Source of the DNA: Pedobacter sp. Leaf250
GTDB lineage: Bacteria > Bacteroidota > Bacteroidia > Sphingobacteriales > Sphingobacteriaceae
DNA: 64,000 bases
Reading direction: 5' to 3'
Assembly (NCBI RefSeq): GCF_920984735.1
Contig: NZ_CAKLBU010000004.1
Coordinates: forward strand, 207,470-271,469
Under the pieces are notes generated by a model. It was not told where the DNA came from, did no database searches, and was given only the letters and a program-made list of their open reading frames with translations. A program made the translations under genes and the position numbers. Positions 1 to 8,194 of this stretch are shown here, piece by piece; position 1 is the stretch's first letter; every line of letters begins with the position of its first letter.

Positions 1-42
1 CGCAGAAATCACAAATAGAAAGAGAAATTTTAAGGTTTTCAT
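1..42 (-). CDS. Truncated gene, start of a secreted protein
   Basis: Reading leftwards from an ATG at 42-40, fourteen codons stay open to the window edge and encode MKTLKFLFLFVISA, a basic residue followed by a hydrophobic run typical of a Sec signal peptide. Only the start is present, so no function can be given. It is divergent from the EcsC-like gene. The reading is short and could be chance, but the signal-peptide character makes a real gene plausible. Confidence 0.45.
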   Translation of the reverse strand, partial: MKTLKFLFLFVISA

Positions 43-150
43 AATGAATGATTTAAATGAGAATTGAGATAACTAAATGTATAGTTTAAATTTCAAAAAA
101 TCAATAATTAATTAAAAAAATAAGGAACAATTTTTGTACTCAATCAGAAT

Positions 151-918
151 ATGAATTACGAACAAAAAATAACAAGTGAGGTTGATTTCTGGAAGTTTAA
201 AATTTTGCAAAAGCCATCGCTATTAAACAAGGTTACTGATTCTGTTCAGAAAAAAATCAATAGTTATATTCCTGATAAAATTCACAGCGCCATTACCACT
301 GCAATAAAACAAATGGTAAAAGCGGTATTGTTTGGTTCTACTTTTACAACAGCCAAACCACTTACCCATTTAACCCTGATGCATCGCGAAGCATTGATTA
401 AGCAAAAAATTGAAAGTTATAAAAAAACCGGTGCAGCTGAAGGTGGAATAACCGGTGCCGGTGGTTTCTTAATGAGCTTAGCCGATTTCCCTTTGTTGCT
501 TGGCATTAAAATGAAAATGCTTTTTGATATTGCTGCCGTTTATGGTTACGATGTTAAAGATTACCGCGAACGTTTGTTTATCCTTCACATTTTCCAATTG
601 GCATTTTCGAGCAAAGAAGAAAGCCAGAATGTTTTTGTTAAAATGCAAGATTGGGATAATAAAGCACATCAACTTCCAACCAATATAGATGAGTTTGATT
701 GGCTGACTTTTCAGCAGCAGTACAGAGATTATATTGATTTAGCAAAGCTTGCACAAATGCTGCCCTTTGTTGGTGCGGCAGTTGGTGCGGTTGCCAATTA
801 TAAATTGATAGATAAACTTGGAAAAACGGCCATGATGAGCTACCGGATGCGCTACTTTAGTTTGCAATATGCAAGTATCACTACCGATGAACCTTGTAAC
901 CGAATGCTTGGAAACTAA
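151..918 (+). CDS. EcsC family protein
   Basis: A 255-residue protein resembling the EcsC family, named after the third gene of the Bacillus ecsABC locus; its biochemical role is unknown. A Gly/Ala-rich stretch around residues 95-130 (GGITGAGGFLMSLADFPLL) is the family's most recognisable segment and looks membrane-interacting; a second small-residue hydrophobic stretch lies near residue 205. There is no signal peptide. The ATG at 151 is the first good start. The stop lies one base before the convergent S4-protein stop, leaving no room for a terminator between them. Family assignment is from overall resemblance; any role in membrane or secretion functions would be inference. Confidence 0.75.
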   Translation: MNYEQKITSEVDFWKFKILQKPSLLNKVTDSVQKKINSYIPDKIHSAITTAIKQMVKAVLFGSTFTTAKPLTHLTLMHREALIKQKIESYKKTGAAEGGITGAGGFLMSLADFPLLLGIKMKMLFDIAAVYGYDVKDYRERLFILHIFQLAFSSKEESQNVFVKMQDWDNKAHQLPTNIDEFDWLTFQQQYRDYIDLAKLAQMLPFVGAAVGAVANYKLIDKLGKTAMMSYRMRYFSLQYASITTDEPCNRMLGN

Positions 919-1320
919 TTAATCCTCCTCCTCGAATAAACCGCTAATCAAATCGTCTGTTTCTCTTCTATCTTTTTTGGTCGGACGGCCTGTACCGCGG
1001 TCTCTCTTCAAATTAGGAGAATGAAATGCTGATTTAAATGCATGCGTTTCTTCAACTGGTGTTAAATCTTTGTATTTGGTTAAGGCTGTTGGAGAATCGG
1101 TTCTATTGTACGAAAATTCTATAACCTCTATTATTTTTTTTTCTATTCCTTTTGATACCTGATAAACATCACCAATTTTTACGATGGAAGATGGCTTTAT
1201 ATTTTGCCCCTTTAATTTCACGCGACCAGCTTTGCAGGCATCAGTAGCCAAACTCCGGGTTTTAAAAAGCCTGATTGCCCACAAATATTTGTCAATTCTT
1301 AATTTTTCTGCTTCTGCCAT
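919..1320 (-). CDS. S4-domain RNA-binding protein (Hsp15-like)
   Basis: A small basic protein of 133 residues. The N-terminal S4 fold is clear: LRIDKYLWAIRLFKTRSLA followed by a Gly-Arg-Val turn (KAGRVKLKG). Hsp15 (HslR) members bind free 50S subunits carrying nascent chains and help recycle stalled ribosomes. The C-terminal third is lysine/arginine-rich and ends in acidic residues. The reading frame continues upstream to a TTG at 1329, but the ATG at 1320 matches where the family normally starts and is preferred. It converges on the EcsC-like gene. The Hsp15 role is family knowledge, not shown here. Confidence 0.82.
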   Translation of the reverse strand: MAEAEKLRIDKYLWAIRLFKTRSLATDACKAGRVKLKGQNIKPSSIVKIGDVYQVSKGIEKKIIEVIEFSYNRTDSPTALTKYKDLTPVEETHAFKSAFHSPNLKRDRGTGRPTKKDRRETDDLISGLFEEED

Positions 1321-1513
1321 AAAAGTCAAAAATAGGTTAAATTGATGAATTGTTAAATGGTTAAATTGATATGGAGTTTATTTATTTAAAGGTTTAAGTG
1401 GATTTTTGGATTCTATAAGCAATAATGCAATGCAAAAATTCAACAATATTTATCAAATGAAATCATCAGTTATAGATTAATTTCATTTATTTTGCGTAAA
1501 ATTTAAAAACATC

Positions 1514-2332
1514 ATGTATTCAGATTTAAAGAAATTAATTGAAGCCGCTTGGGAAGACAGAACTCTTTTAAAGTACAGCAACTATTGCGAAGCCATTGAA
1601 ACCGTAATTTTAGGATTAGATAAAGGCGAAATTCGTGTTGCTGAACCAGTTTTAAACTCTTGGGGCATTAATGAATGGGTAAAGAAAGCGGTAATTTTGT
1701 ACTTTCCAATTCGCGAGATGAAGGAAATTAAAAGCGGCCCATTTGTTTATCATGATAAAATGGATTTAAAAACCGATTACAAAGCAACTGGTGTTCGCGT
1801 AGTGCCAATGGCAAGTGCACGTTATGGTTCATTCTTAGCAAAAGGTGTAATTATGATGCCTTCATACGTAAATATTGGTGCTTATGTTGATGAAGGTACT
1901 ATGGTTGATACTTGGGCTACCGTAGGTTCATGTGCTCAAATTGGAAAACGTGTTCACTTAAGTGGTGGTGTAGGTATTGGTGGAGTTTTAGAACCGGTAC
2001 AAGCTGCACCGGTAATTATTGAAGATGATTGTTTCTTGGGCTCGAGAGCTATTGTGGTAGAAGGTGTTAAATTAGAGAAAGAAGTGGTTTTAGGTGCAAA
2101 TGTGGTTTTAACCGCATCAACCAAAATTATTGATGTAACTGGTTCAACGCCAGTTGAATATAAAGGTGTAGTTCCTGCTCGTTCGGTAGTTATTCCAGGT
2201 AGTTATACTAAAAAATTCCCTTCTGGCGATTACCAGGTTCCTTGTGCTTTAATTATCGGTAAACGTAAAGAAAGCACAGATAAAAAAACATCCCTTAATG
2301 ATGCGTTAAGAGAAAATAATGTAGCGGTATAG
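1514..2332 (+). CDS. dapD: 2,3,4,5-tetrahydropyridine-2,6-dicarboxylate N-succinyltransferase
   Basis: DapD transfers succinyl from succinyl-CoA to tetrahydrodipicolinate in the succinylase branch of lysine and meso-diaminopimelate synthesis, feeding peptidoglycan and protein synthesis in the cytoplasm. The 272-residue length is usual. The middle and C-terminal half is a left-handed parallel beta-helix: hexapeptide-type repeats run from about residue 115 (YVNIGAYVDEGTMVDTWATV) through GVGIGG and DDCFLGSRAIVVEG to about residue 200. The ATG start is unambiguous. The gene stands alone on its strand, followed 14 bases later by a glycosyltransferase, so they may be cotranscribed although their functions do not obviously connect. 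Confidence 0.95.
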   Translation: MYSDLKKLIEAAWEDRTLLKYSNYCEAIETVILGLDKGEIRVAEPVLNSWGINEWVKKAVILYFPIREMKEIKSGPFVYHDKMDLKTDYKATGVRVVPMASARYGSFLAKGVIMMPSYVNIGAYVDEGTMVDTWATVGSCAQIGKRVHLSGGVGIGGVLEPVQAAPVIIEDDCFLGSRAIVVEGVKLEKEVVLGANVVLTASTKIIDVTGSTPVEYKGVVPARSVVIPGSYTKKFPSGDYQVPCALIIGKRKESTDKKTSLNDALRENNVAV

Positions 2333-2340
2333 TCATCAGT

Positions 2341-2427
2341 AAAAAGTTGAAAGTGGAAGGTAGCATAGCGCATGAGAGTTTAGTAAATTTAAATTCCCAG
2401 CAAGAAAACCCTCAACTTTCAACTTTT
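2341..2427. repeat. Imperfect inverted repeat at the start of the glycosyltransferase gene
   Basis: The left arm AAAAAGTTGAAAGTGGAAGG (2341-2360) is nearly the reverse complement of CCTCAACTTTCAACTTTT (about 2410-2427). The arms flank about 50 bases. The structure spans the dapD/glycosyltransferase junction and supplies the first roughly 28 codons of the downstream reading frame. It is similar in style to the intercistronic palindromes at 15826-15891, 23205-23273 and 59011-59072, although the word that makes up the arms differs. Confidence 0.6.
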
Positions 2428-3552
2428 AACCCTAAACTCAAAATTGGTTACGACGGTAAACGGGCCGCAAACAATTTAACTGGTTTAGGCAATTACAGCC
2501 GATCATTAATTGAAGCTTTATCTAAACAGTTCCCTGAAAACCAATACCTGGTTTATTCGCCCAAAGTTAAATCTGCCATACAGATTGATGCCTTTTTTGA
2601 ACAAGAAAACATCCAATTAAAACTGCCAGTAAATGGCACCTTTTTGTGGCGTACGCTAAATATTTTAAAAGATTTATCCAGAGATCAGGTTCGAATATTC
2701 CACGGGCTAAGTCATGAAATCCCTTTCGCTATCCAGCACACAAAAATTAAATCAGTTGTTACCATTCACGATTTAATTTTTTTACGTTTCCCCGAATACT
2801 ATAAATTTATCGATCGAAAATTGTACGAATGGAAAAGTAGATCTGCTTGTAAAAGAGCTGATAAAATTATTGCCATCAGCGAAAAAACAAAACAAGACAT
2901 TATTGAGCTTTATGAAATAGATCCAAATAAAATCGAGGTGATTTATCAGAGTTGCGATGATAGCTTTAAAACGCCATTTTCTGACACCACACTCAATAAA
3001 ATTAGGAGCGGTTACAATTTACCCAATAAATATATTCTAAATGTTGGAACGATTGAAAAGCGTAAAAATCTAAAACTAATTATTCAAGCCCTTAAAGATG
3101 TAAATGAGGAATATAAGTTAGTGGTTATTGGAAAAAAAACACACTACTTTGAAGAAGTTGAAAAGGAAATAGAATTTTTGGGATTAAAAAATCGAATCGT
3201 ATTTCTTAAAAATATTCCCTTTGCCGACCTTCCTGGCATTTATCAAATGGCAGCTGTCTTTGTTTATCCCTCTTTTTATGAAGGTTTTGGCATCCCAATA
3301 ATCGAAGCCCTTTACTCGGGTGTACCAACAATTGCTGCCACAGGCTCTTGTTTAGAAGAAGCTGGCGGAGCAAACAGCATTTATGTATCGCCGAATAACG
3401 CGAATGAACTTGCAACTTCAATCAACAAAATTTTAGCTGATGTTTCGCTCCAAAAAGAGATGAAAGAAAAAGGGCTGGAATTTGTTCAAAAATTCAACAG
3501 CCCTTTGGTAACACAGCAATTGATGAATTGCTATATCAATATTGTAAGCTAA
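2347..3552 (+). CDS. Glycosyltransferase family 4/GT-B type
   Basis: A GT-B glycosyltransferase transferring a sugar from a nucleotide-activated donor, probably for cell-surface glycan or lipid glycosylation; the substrate cannot be read. The N-terminal Rossmann half begins at KIGYDGKRAANNLTGLGNYS, near residue 32. The donor-binding half shows VGTIEKRKN near residue 237 and YEGFGIPIIEALYSGVP near residue 325 with the EX7E spacing. The start is odd: relatives normally begin at KIGYDGK, but no ATG exists there. The frame is extended by about 31 residues encoded by an inverted repeat and can only start at TTG 2347 or GTG 2353. The real start is therefore uncertain, and translation efficiency may have changed. 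Confidence 0.85.
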   Translation: MKVEGSIAHESLVNLNSQQENPQLSTFNPKLKIGYDGKRAANNLTGLGNYSRSLIEALSKQFPENQYLVYSPKVKSAIQIDAFFEQENIQLKLPVNGTFLWRTLNILKDLSRDQVRIFHGLSHEIPFAIQHTKIKSVVTIHDLIFLRFPEYYKFIDRKLYEWKSRSACKRADKIIAISEKTKQDIIELYEIDPNKIEVIYQSCDDSFKTPFSDTTLNKIRSGYNLPNKYILNVGTIEKRKNLKLIIQALKDVNEEYKLVVIGKKTHYFEEVEKEIEFLGLKNRIVFLKNIPFADLPGIYQMAAVFVYPSFYEGFGIPIIEALYSGVPTIAATGSCLEEAGGANSIYVSPNNANELATSINKILADVSLQKEMKEKGLEFVQKFNSPLVTQQLMNCYINIVS

Positions 3553-4128
3553 TTATTTAGCTGCAATTGCGTTTGGTGGATATTGAGCCAAAATCTCTCT
3601 CACACCGGTATACAATTTTTCTTCTCTCTTATTTAAATTGTCAAGGTTAAAGCCAGAACCTCTGCCATGCCAGAATAATATCTTTTTACCTGGATCTAAG
3701 AAATCAATAATGATGGTGCCTTCAATGTATTGGTTAACATAGGTTGGTCCTCCCCAACCCCAGCCGCCCCAGCCACCACGCCAGCCCCAGCCGCCTCCCC
3801 AACCAAAGCCTCCGCCCCAACCGCCGAAGCCATTGTTGTAAACGTCGGTTTTTTCTCTTCCTACCACAACAAGGTTCACCAACATATCAGGTTTTTCAGC
3901 TTTAACAAAGCCTTTTGCATTCATTTCAGCTTCAACAGCAGCCATTAATCTGCGTTTATCTAAATTATTGAGCCTCACCCTCGAAATACCTTTGTCGTAA
4001 AAATTATAGGTTCTATACGTGCTAAAGTCTACGTTCTTATCGTAGTCGGATGCAGTCCGTAGACTCGAACATCCAGTTAATGCCAATACAACTGTAAATA
4101 GCATTAATAGTGTTTTTACTGTTTTCAT
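3553..4128 (-). CDS. DUF4136 family lipoprotein with Gly/Trp-rich insert
   Basis: A 191-residue exported lipoprotein. The signal peptide ends in the lipobox LTGC, with the acylated Cys at residue 20. The mature part begins with a segment typical of DUF4136 (YDKNVDFSTYRTYNFYDKG), a domain of unknown function common in Bacteroidota envelope lipoproteins. Between about residues 98 and 128 lies a low-complexity run of Gly, Trp and Phe, which interrupts the domain. The C-terminal part (IIIDFLDPGKKILFWHG) is the conserved second half of DUF4136. The stop codon directly abuts the stop of the convergent glycosyltransferase. Role unknown; envelope location is inferred from the lipobox. Confidence 0.85.
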   Translation of the reverse strand: MKTVKTLLMLFTVVLALTGCSSLRTASDYDKNVDFSTYRTYNFYDKGISRVRLNNLDKRRLMAAVEAEMNAKGFVKAEKPDMLVNLVVVGREKTDVYNNGFGGWGGGFGWGGGWGWRGGWGGWGWGGPTYVNQYIEGTIIIDFLDPGKKILFWHGRGSGFNLDNLNKREEKLYTGVREILAQYPPNAIAAK

Positions 4129-4311
4129 TTGTGCGTTGTTTTATTTGAATAACCTGTAATAAATATAATGATTTTGTATGTACAATCCTACCACTTAAAA
4201 TAATTTTACAATTTTATAGTTAAATGAAAAACGAATAAAAATTAAATTAGTTTTAGCATATAGCCCTTTGGTTTAGCATATTATGAAAATTTAACATTTC
4301 ACAGAAAAAGT

Positions 4312-4319
4312 TAACTTTG
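4312..4319 (+). promoter_or_regulatory. -7 promoter element, probably giving a leaderless tsaC mRNA
   Basis: TAACTTTG matches the Bacteroidota -7 consensus TAnnTTTG exactly. It ends only four bases before the ATG at 4324. With the usual spacing, transcription would start at or within a base or two of the start codon, so the mRNA would have almost no 5' leader. No clear -33 TTG was found at the normal distance. Confidence 0.55.
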
Positions 4320-4323
4320 CGCT

Positions 4324-4890
4324 ATGCTTAAAGATGAAATTAATAAAGCTTTAGAAGTACTTAAAAACGGAGGCGTAATTCTTTACCCTACTGATACCAT
4401 TTGGGGACTTGGCTGCGACGCCACCAATCCTGATGCGGTAGATAAACTTTTAAAAATCAAAAAACGCCCTGCCGAAAAAAGTCTAATTGTGCTTTTAGAT
4501 GTGGATAGCAAATTGCAAAGTTACATTAAAGAAATTCCTGAAGTAGCTTATGATTTAATTGAATACGCAGAACATCCATTAACCATCATTTTTTCTGATG
4601 CAAAAAATTTAGCGCATAGCGTTGTTAATGCAGATGGTAGCGTGGGCATTCGTATAATAAAGCACGACTTTTGCACACCACTCATTCAAAGATTCAGAAA
4701 ACCAATCGTTTCAACCTCAGCTAATATAAGTGGCAACCCCTCCCCAAAATTTTTTGACGATATCGATCCTGAAATTATCGAAGCCGTTGATTACGTTGTA
4801 GATTTTGAACAAGAAAATCGAAGCATCAAAAAACCATCAACCATAATGAAACTTACCCCAAGTGGTCAGTTTGAATTTATCCGCAAGTAA
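4324..4890 (+). CDS. tsaC: L-threonylcarbamoyladenylate synthase (TsaC/Sua5/YrdC)
   Basis: Catalyses formation of threonylcarbamoyl-AMP from threonine, bicarbonate and ATP, the first step of t6A37 modification in tRNAs reading ANN codons. The 188-residue YrdC fold is complete without the extra Sua5 domain, so the short TsaC form fits best. Diagnostic segments are YPTDTIWGLGCDA near residue 20, KKRPAEKSLIVLL near residue 50 and STSANISG near residue 132. It sits directly before cca and close to miaA, so three tRNA-maturation genes cluster between 4.3 and 8.1 kb. The start ATG lies immediately after a -7 promoter element. Confidence 0.93.
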   Translation: MLKDEINKALEVLKNGGVILYPTDTIWGLGCDATNPDAVDKLLKIKKRPAEKSLIVLLDVDSKLQSYIKEIPEVAYDLIEYAEHPLTIIFSDAKNLAHSVVNADGSVGIRIIKHDFCTPLIQRFRKPIVSTSANISGNPSPKFFDDIDPEIIEAVDYVVDFEQENRSIKKPSTIMKLTPSGQFEFIRK

Positions 4891-4897
4891 ATTTTAC

Positions 4898-4905
4898 TAC
4901 TTTTG
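4898..4905 (+). promoter_or_regulatory. Candidate -7 promoter element for cca
   Basis: TACTTTTG fits TAnnTTTG and lies about 100 bases upstream of the chosen cca start. It supports a transcription start near 4910 and a leader of roughly 95 bases. That leader is noticeably more GC-rich than other intergenic sequence in the window. No convincing -33 element at the ideal distance was found. Confidence 0.4.
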
Positions 4906-5005
4906 TAAAATCTAATAACCCAGCCGTCGCCCAGATTAAATCTTGGTCTTACAGCGAGAGGTGCTGATCACGAATGGTCGGGAACAGCATGACGACTCCA
5001 TAACT

Positions 5006-6412
5006 ATGCAACAACACCTACAACACCCAATATTTAAAACGTTATCAACAATTGCTGATAAAAGCAATACCGAAGCTTATGTTATTGGTGGCTTTGTAAG
5101 AGATTTATTTCTCCACCGCCCATCAAAAGATATTGATGTAGTAGTGGTAGGCAGCGGAATTGAATATGCTGAAGCTGTTGGACGAAAACTTAATACTAAA
5201 GTTGCCGTTTTTAAAAATTTCGGCACTGCGAATATCAAATATCAGGATTTAGAAGTGGAGTTTGTTGGCGCCAGAAAAGAATCTTACCGTTCTGATTCCC
5301 GAAAACCGATTGTAGAAGATGGAACACTGGAAGATGATCAGCTTCGCAGAGATTTTACAATCAACGCATTGGCGATAAATCTAAATGCAGAACATTTTGG
5401 GGAATTACTCGATCCTTTCAACGGTTTAAAGGATTTAGAAAACAAACTGATCCGGACGCCACTAGATCCTGAAGTTACCTTTTCTGATGATCCTTTACGG
5501 ATGATGAGGGCAATACGCTTTGCTGCTCAACTTAACTTTACCATAGACGAGGCTGCTTTAAAAGCAATTAAAGCGCAAAAAAAACGAATCAGCATCGTAT
5601 CTAAAGAACGAATCACTGATGAGATGAATAAAATCATTTTATCACCTGTTCCATCAATCGGCTTTAAACATCTTTTTGATACTGGATTATTGGAAATTAT
5701 ATTCCCTCAAATGGCACAGCTTTATGGTGTAGAAATCGTTAAAGGCAAAGGACATAAAGATAATTTTTACCATACTCTGGAAGTTTTAGATAATATTTGC
5801 GCCAATACTGATGATTTATGGTTACGTTGGGCAGCCATTTTGCACGACATTGCCAAGCCAGCTACAAAACGATTTGAGGAAGGCCATGGCTGGACATTTC
5901 ATGGCCATGAAGATCGCGGAGCGAGAATGGTTCCAAAAATCTTTGCTCAATTAAAATTACCCCTGAACGAAAAAATGAAATTTGTTCAAAAGCTGGTTCA
6001 ATTGCATTTACGCCCGATTGTTTTAGCGCAGGAAACAGTAACAGATTCTGCTGTTCGCCGACTTCTATTTGATGCAGGAGAAGAAATTGAAAGCTTGATG
6101 ATGCTCTGCAATGCTGATGTAACCACTAAAAATGAATATAAAAAAACCAAATACCGTAGAAATTTTGAGCTGGTTAAAATCAAACTAAAAGATGTAGAGG
6201 AGCGTGACCAAATTCGTAACTGGCAACCCCCTATTACCGGTAACGACATTATGGTAACGTTTGATTTACCAGCAGGAAAAGAAGTGGGTTTGATTAAAAA
6301 TGCAATCCGTGAGGCAATACTCGAGGGTGAAATAAAAAACGATTACGAAGAAGCATATGTCTTTATGCTCAATCAGGCAAAACAAATGGGATTAAATCCT
6401 GTTAATAAATAA
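5006..6412 (+). CDS. cca: CCA tRNA nucleotidyltransferase with HD domain
   Basis: Adds or repairs the 3' CCA end of tRNAs. The 468-residue protein has a class II polymerase-beta-type head: IGGFVRD near residue 25, the metal-binding pair in KDIDVVV near residue 42, and the [10 protein letters not shown] motif near residue 115. A tRNA-binding region follows, then a C-terminal HD phosphohydrolase domain ([12 protein letters not shown] near residue 280 with HGHEDRGA). The HD domain in related enzymes removes 2',3'-cyclic phosphate. The frame is open back to a TTG at 4943, but those 21 extra codons come from an unrelated GC-rich leader, so the ATG at 5006 is preferred. Confidence 0.93.
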   Translation: MQQHLQHPIFKTLSTIADKSNTEAYVIGGFVRDLFLHRPSKDIDVVVVGSGIEYAEAVGRKLNTKVAVFKNFGTANIKYQDLEVEFVGARKESYRSDSRKPIVEDGTLEDDQLRRDFTINALAINLNAEHFGELLDPFNGLKDLENKLIRTPLDPEVTFSDDPLRMMRAIRFAAQLNFTIDEAALKAIKAQKKRISIVSKERITDEMNKIILSPVPSIGFKHLFDTGLLEIIFPQMAQLYGVEIVKGKGHKDNFYHTLEVLDNICANTDDLWLRWAAILHDIAKPATKRFEEGHGWTFHGHEDRGARMVPKIFAQLKLPLNEKMKFVQKLVQLHLRPIVLAQETVTDSAVRRLLFDAGEEIESLMMLCNADVTTKNEYKKTKYRRNFELVKIKLKDVEERDQIRNWQPPITGNDIMVTFDLPAGKEVGLIKNAIREAILEGEIKNDYEEAYVFMLNQAKQMGLNPVNK

Positions 6413-6514
6413 TTTAATTGCTTAATCCCATCAAATTAAGACCCGTCTTTTATAATAATTTGATGTTTGTGGTAACATAAATTAACTTTATTTTTACGGT
6501 TCCAAAATACAATA

Positions 6515-7159
6515 ATGGCTATTTATAAGTTTAGAATTACTTTCGAAGATTTTGATGATGTTGTGAGAGAGATCGACATTAAATCAAACCAAACATTTGA
6601 AGACCTCCATAAGGCAATCCATAAATCAACAGGCTACAATGCCGAAAAACCTTCATCATTTTATGTAAGCACTGATAATTGGTTAAAAGGCGATGAAATT
6701 GCTTACTTGCCAAATGAAAGAAAGAAAGACCGCGTGGTTTTGATGGAAAATTCTAAATTGAGTGGCTTTATTGAAGATCCACATCAAAAATTTTATTATA
6801 TCTATAATTTTGATCGCCCATATGATTTCCATGTGGAACTGGTAAAAATTATTTTAGATGCTGATCCAAGTATCGAATATCCATTTTTAGCGAAAAGTAG
6901 CGGTGATGCACCAAAAATTATGGAGCAAAATGGACCACAATCTGTCGATCCTCGTGGTGCTATCGCATCAGCCAGTGAATTTGATTTCTTAAATGAAATG
7001 AATTTTGTTCCGGAAGATACCGATGAGCTGGAAGCGATGGGCGAAATGGGCATTAATGAAAAAGAAAGAGATGATGATGAGGAAAGTGAAGACGATGAAT
7101 TTGGAGATGAATTTTCTGACGGAGACAATTTTGAAGATGATCAAAAAGATGATTATTAA
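6515..7159 (+). CDS. pRiA4b ORF-3-like / IS1096 TnpR-passenger-like protein
   Basis: A 214-residue protein whose N-terminal half (IYKFRITFEDFDDVVREIDI, then DLHKAIHKSTGY and YVSTDNWLKGDEI) resembles the family named after ORF-3 of plasmid pRiA4b. This fold also appears as a passenger gene in IS1096. No recombinase motifs are visible, and single chromosomal copies like this one are common in Bacteroidota, so the name does not imply mobility. The last 60 residues are extremely acidic (Asp/Glu runs such as DDDEESEDDEFGDEF) and probably disordered. It is followed by a strong terminator. Function unknown. Confidence 0.75.
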   Translation: MAIYKFRITFEDFDDVVREIDIKSNQTFEDLHKAIHKSTGYNAEKPSSFYVSTDNWLKGDEIAYLPNERKKDRVVLMENSKLSGFIEDPHQKFYYIYNFDRPYDFHVELVKIILDADPSIEYPFLAKSSGDAPKIMEQNGPQSVDPRGAIASASEFDFLNEMNFVPEDTDELEAMGEMGINEKERDDDEESEDDEFGDEFSDGDNFEDDQKDDY

Positions 7160-7186
7160 TCTATAACATATTAAAAAGAAGGTTAG

Positions 7187-7220
7187 AAGCTGTCAAATAT
7201 TTAAATTTGACAGCTTTTAT
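7187..7220 (+). terminator. Rho-independent terminator after the pRiA4b-like gene
   Basis: AAGCTGTCAAAT (7187-7198) pairs with ATTTGACAGCTT (7205-7216) and is followed by a T-rich tail. It ends the 6515-7159 transcript. An upstream TTG start that could be proposed for miaA (7207) lies inside this hairpin, which argues for the later ATG. Confidence 0.8.
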
Positions 7221-7236
7221 TTTTATACGTAAATCC

Positions 7237-8142
7237 ATGCCGAATAAAAAAACATTGATATCGATCGTTGGTCCTACCGCTATTGGAAAAACGGCTTTGG
7301 CCATTAAAGTTGCTCAGCGTTTTAATACTGAAATTATCTCGGCAGATTCCCGTCAGTTTTTTCGTGAAATGGAAATTGGAACAGCAAAGCCAACTCCTGA
7401 TGAATTAGCGGCAGCCAAGCATCATTTCATCAATTCGCATTCTGTTACCCAATTGTTTAGCACCGGCGATTTTGAAGTGCAGGGCTTAAAAAAATTGGAT
7501 GAAATTTTTGAGCACCATGATCTCGCCATCATGGTGGGCGGATCTGGCTTGTATATTAACGCATTGCTAAATGGATTGGATGAAATGCCTGAAATTGACC
7601 TTTCCATCAGAGAAAAACTAAATAATCAATTTGAAACCGAAGGCCTTTCCAGTATTCAACAGGAACTATCGCAATTGGATCCTGAATATTTTGATAAGGT
7701 TGATCAGAACAATCCTCAAAGAATGATCAGAGGGCTGGAAGTATTTTTATCAACCGGAAAAAAACTTTCATCAATGCTTTCTGCTACAAAAAAAGTTCGC
7801 CCATTCAATATTATTAAAATAGGATTAAATACCGATCGAGCTGTTTTATATGATCGGATCAACCATCGTGTTGATCAAATGATCGCTTCAGGACTATTAA
7901 ACGAAGTAAAATCCCTTCATCAATTTAGAAAATATAATGCTTTAAATACTGTTGGGTATAGTGAGATTTTTGATTATCTGGATCAAAAAATTACTTTGGA
8001 GGAAGCCATTGTTGCAATTAAACAAAATACACGTCGTTTTGCAAAAAGGCAACTTACCTGGTTTAGACGGGATGAAGAAATAATCTGGTTCGAACCAAAT
8101 GAAGAAGAAAACGTCATCAATTATTTGGAGAAAAAACTGTAA
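7237..8142 (+). CDS. miaA: tRNA dimethylallyltransferase
   Basis: MiaA transfers the dimethylallyl group to N6 of A37 in tRNAs reading UNN codons. The 301-residue length is normal. The P-loop is VGPTAIGKTALA near residue 12; SADSRQFFREMEIGTAKP near residue 35 and GGSGLYINALLNG near residue 102 are family signatures, and KQNTRRFAKRQLTWFR lies near the C-terminus. The ATG at 7237 is chosen because an earlier in-frame TTG at 7207 lies within the preceding terminator. The gene ends in a 20-bp perfect inverted repeat shared with the convergent SGNH hydrolase gene. Confidence 0.95.
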   Translation: MPNKKTLISIVGPTAIGKTALAIKVAQRFNTEIISADSRQFFREMEIGTAKPTPDELAAAKHHFINSHSVTQLFSTGDFEVQGLKKLDEIFEHHDLAIMVGGSGLYINALLNGLDEMPEIDLSIREKLNNQFETEGLSSIQQELSQLDPEYFDKVDQNNPQRMIRGLEVFLSTGKKLSSMLSATKKVRPFNIIKIGLNTDRAVLYDRINHRVDQMIASGLLNEVKSLHQFRKYNALNTVGYSEIFDYLDQKITLEEAIVAIKQNTRRFAKRQLTWFRRDEEIIWFEPNEEENVINYLEKKL

Positions 8143-8184
8143 ACAGAAAAGGATTCACATTTGCGAATCCTTTTCTGTTTACAG
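8137..8184. terminator. Bidirectional terminator, 20-bp perfect stem
   Basis: CTGTAAACAGAAAAGGATTC (8137-8156) is perfectly inverted as GAATCCTTTTCTGTTTACAG (8165-8184) around an 8-base loop. The left arm overlaps the last codons of miaA. It lies between two convergent genes (miaA and the SGNH hydrolase), so it can serve both strands. Confidence 0.8.
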
Positions 8185-8194
8185 TTTGTAAGCA

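Noticed and set aside
3730..3948. Plus-strand frame within the DUF4136 gene (proline/alanine-rich)
   Set aside because: It is the antisense shadow of the Gly/Trp-rich repeat region; no start context or homology is apparent.
6515..7159. IS1096 passenger-like protein as evidence for an insertion sequence
   Set aside because: No transposase, terminal inverted repeats or target duplication are visible around it; the family is often a single chromosomal gene in Bacteroidota.
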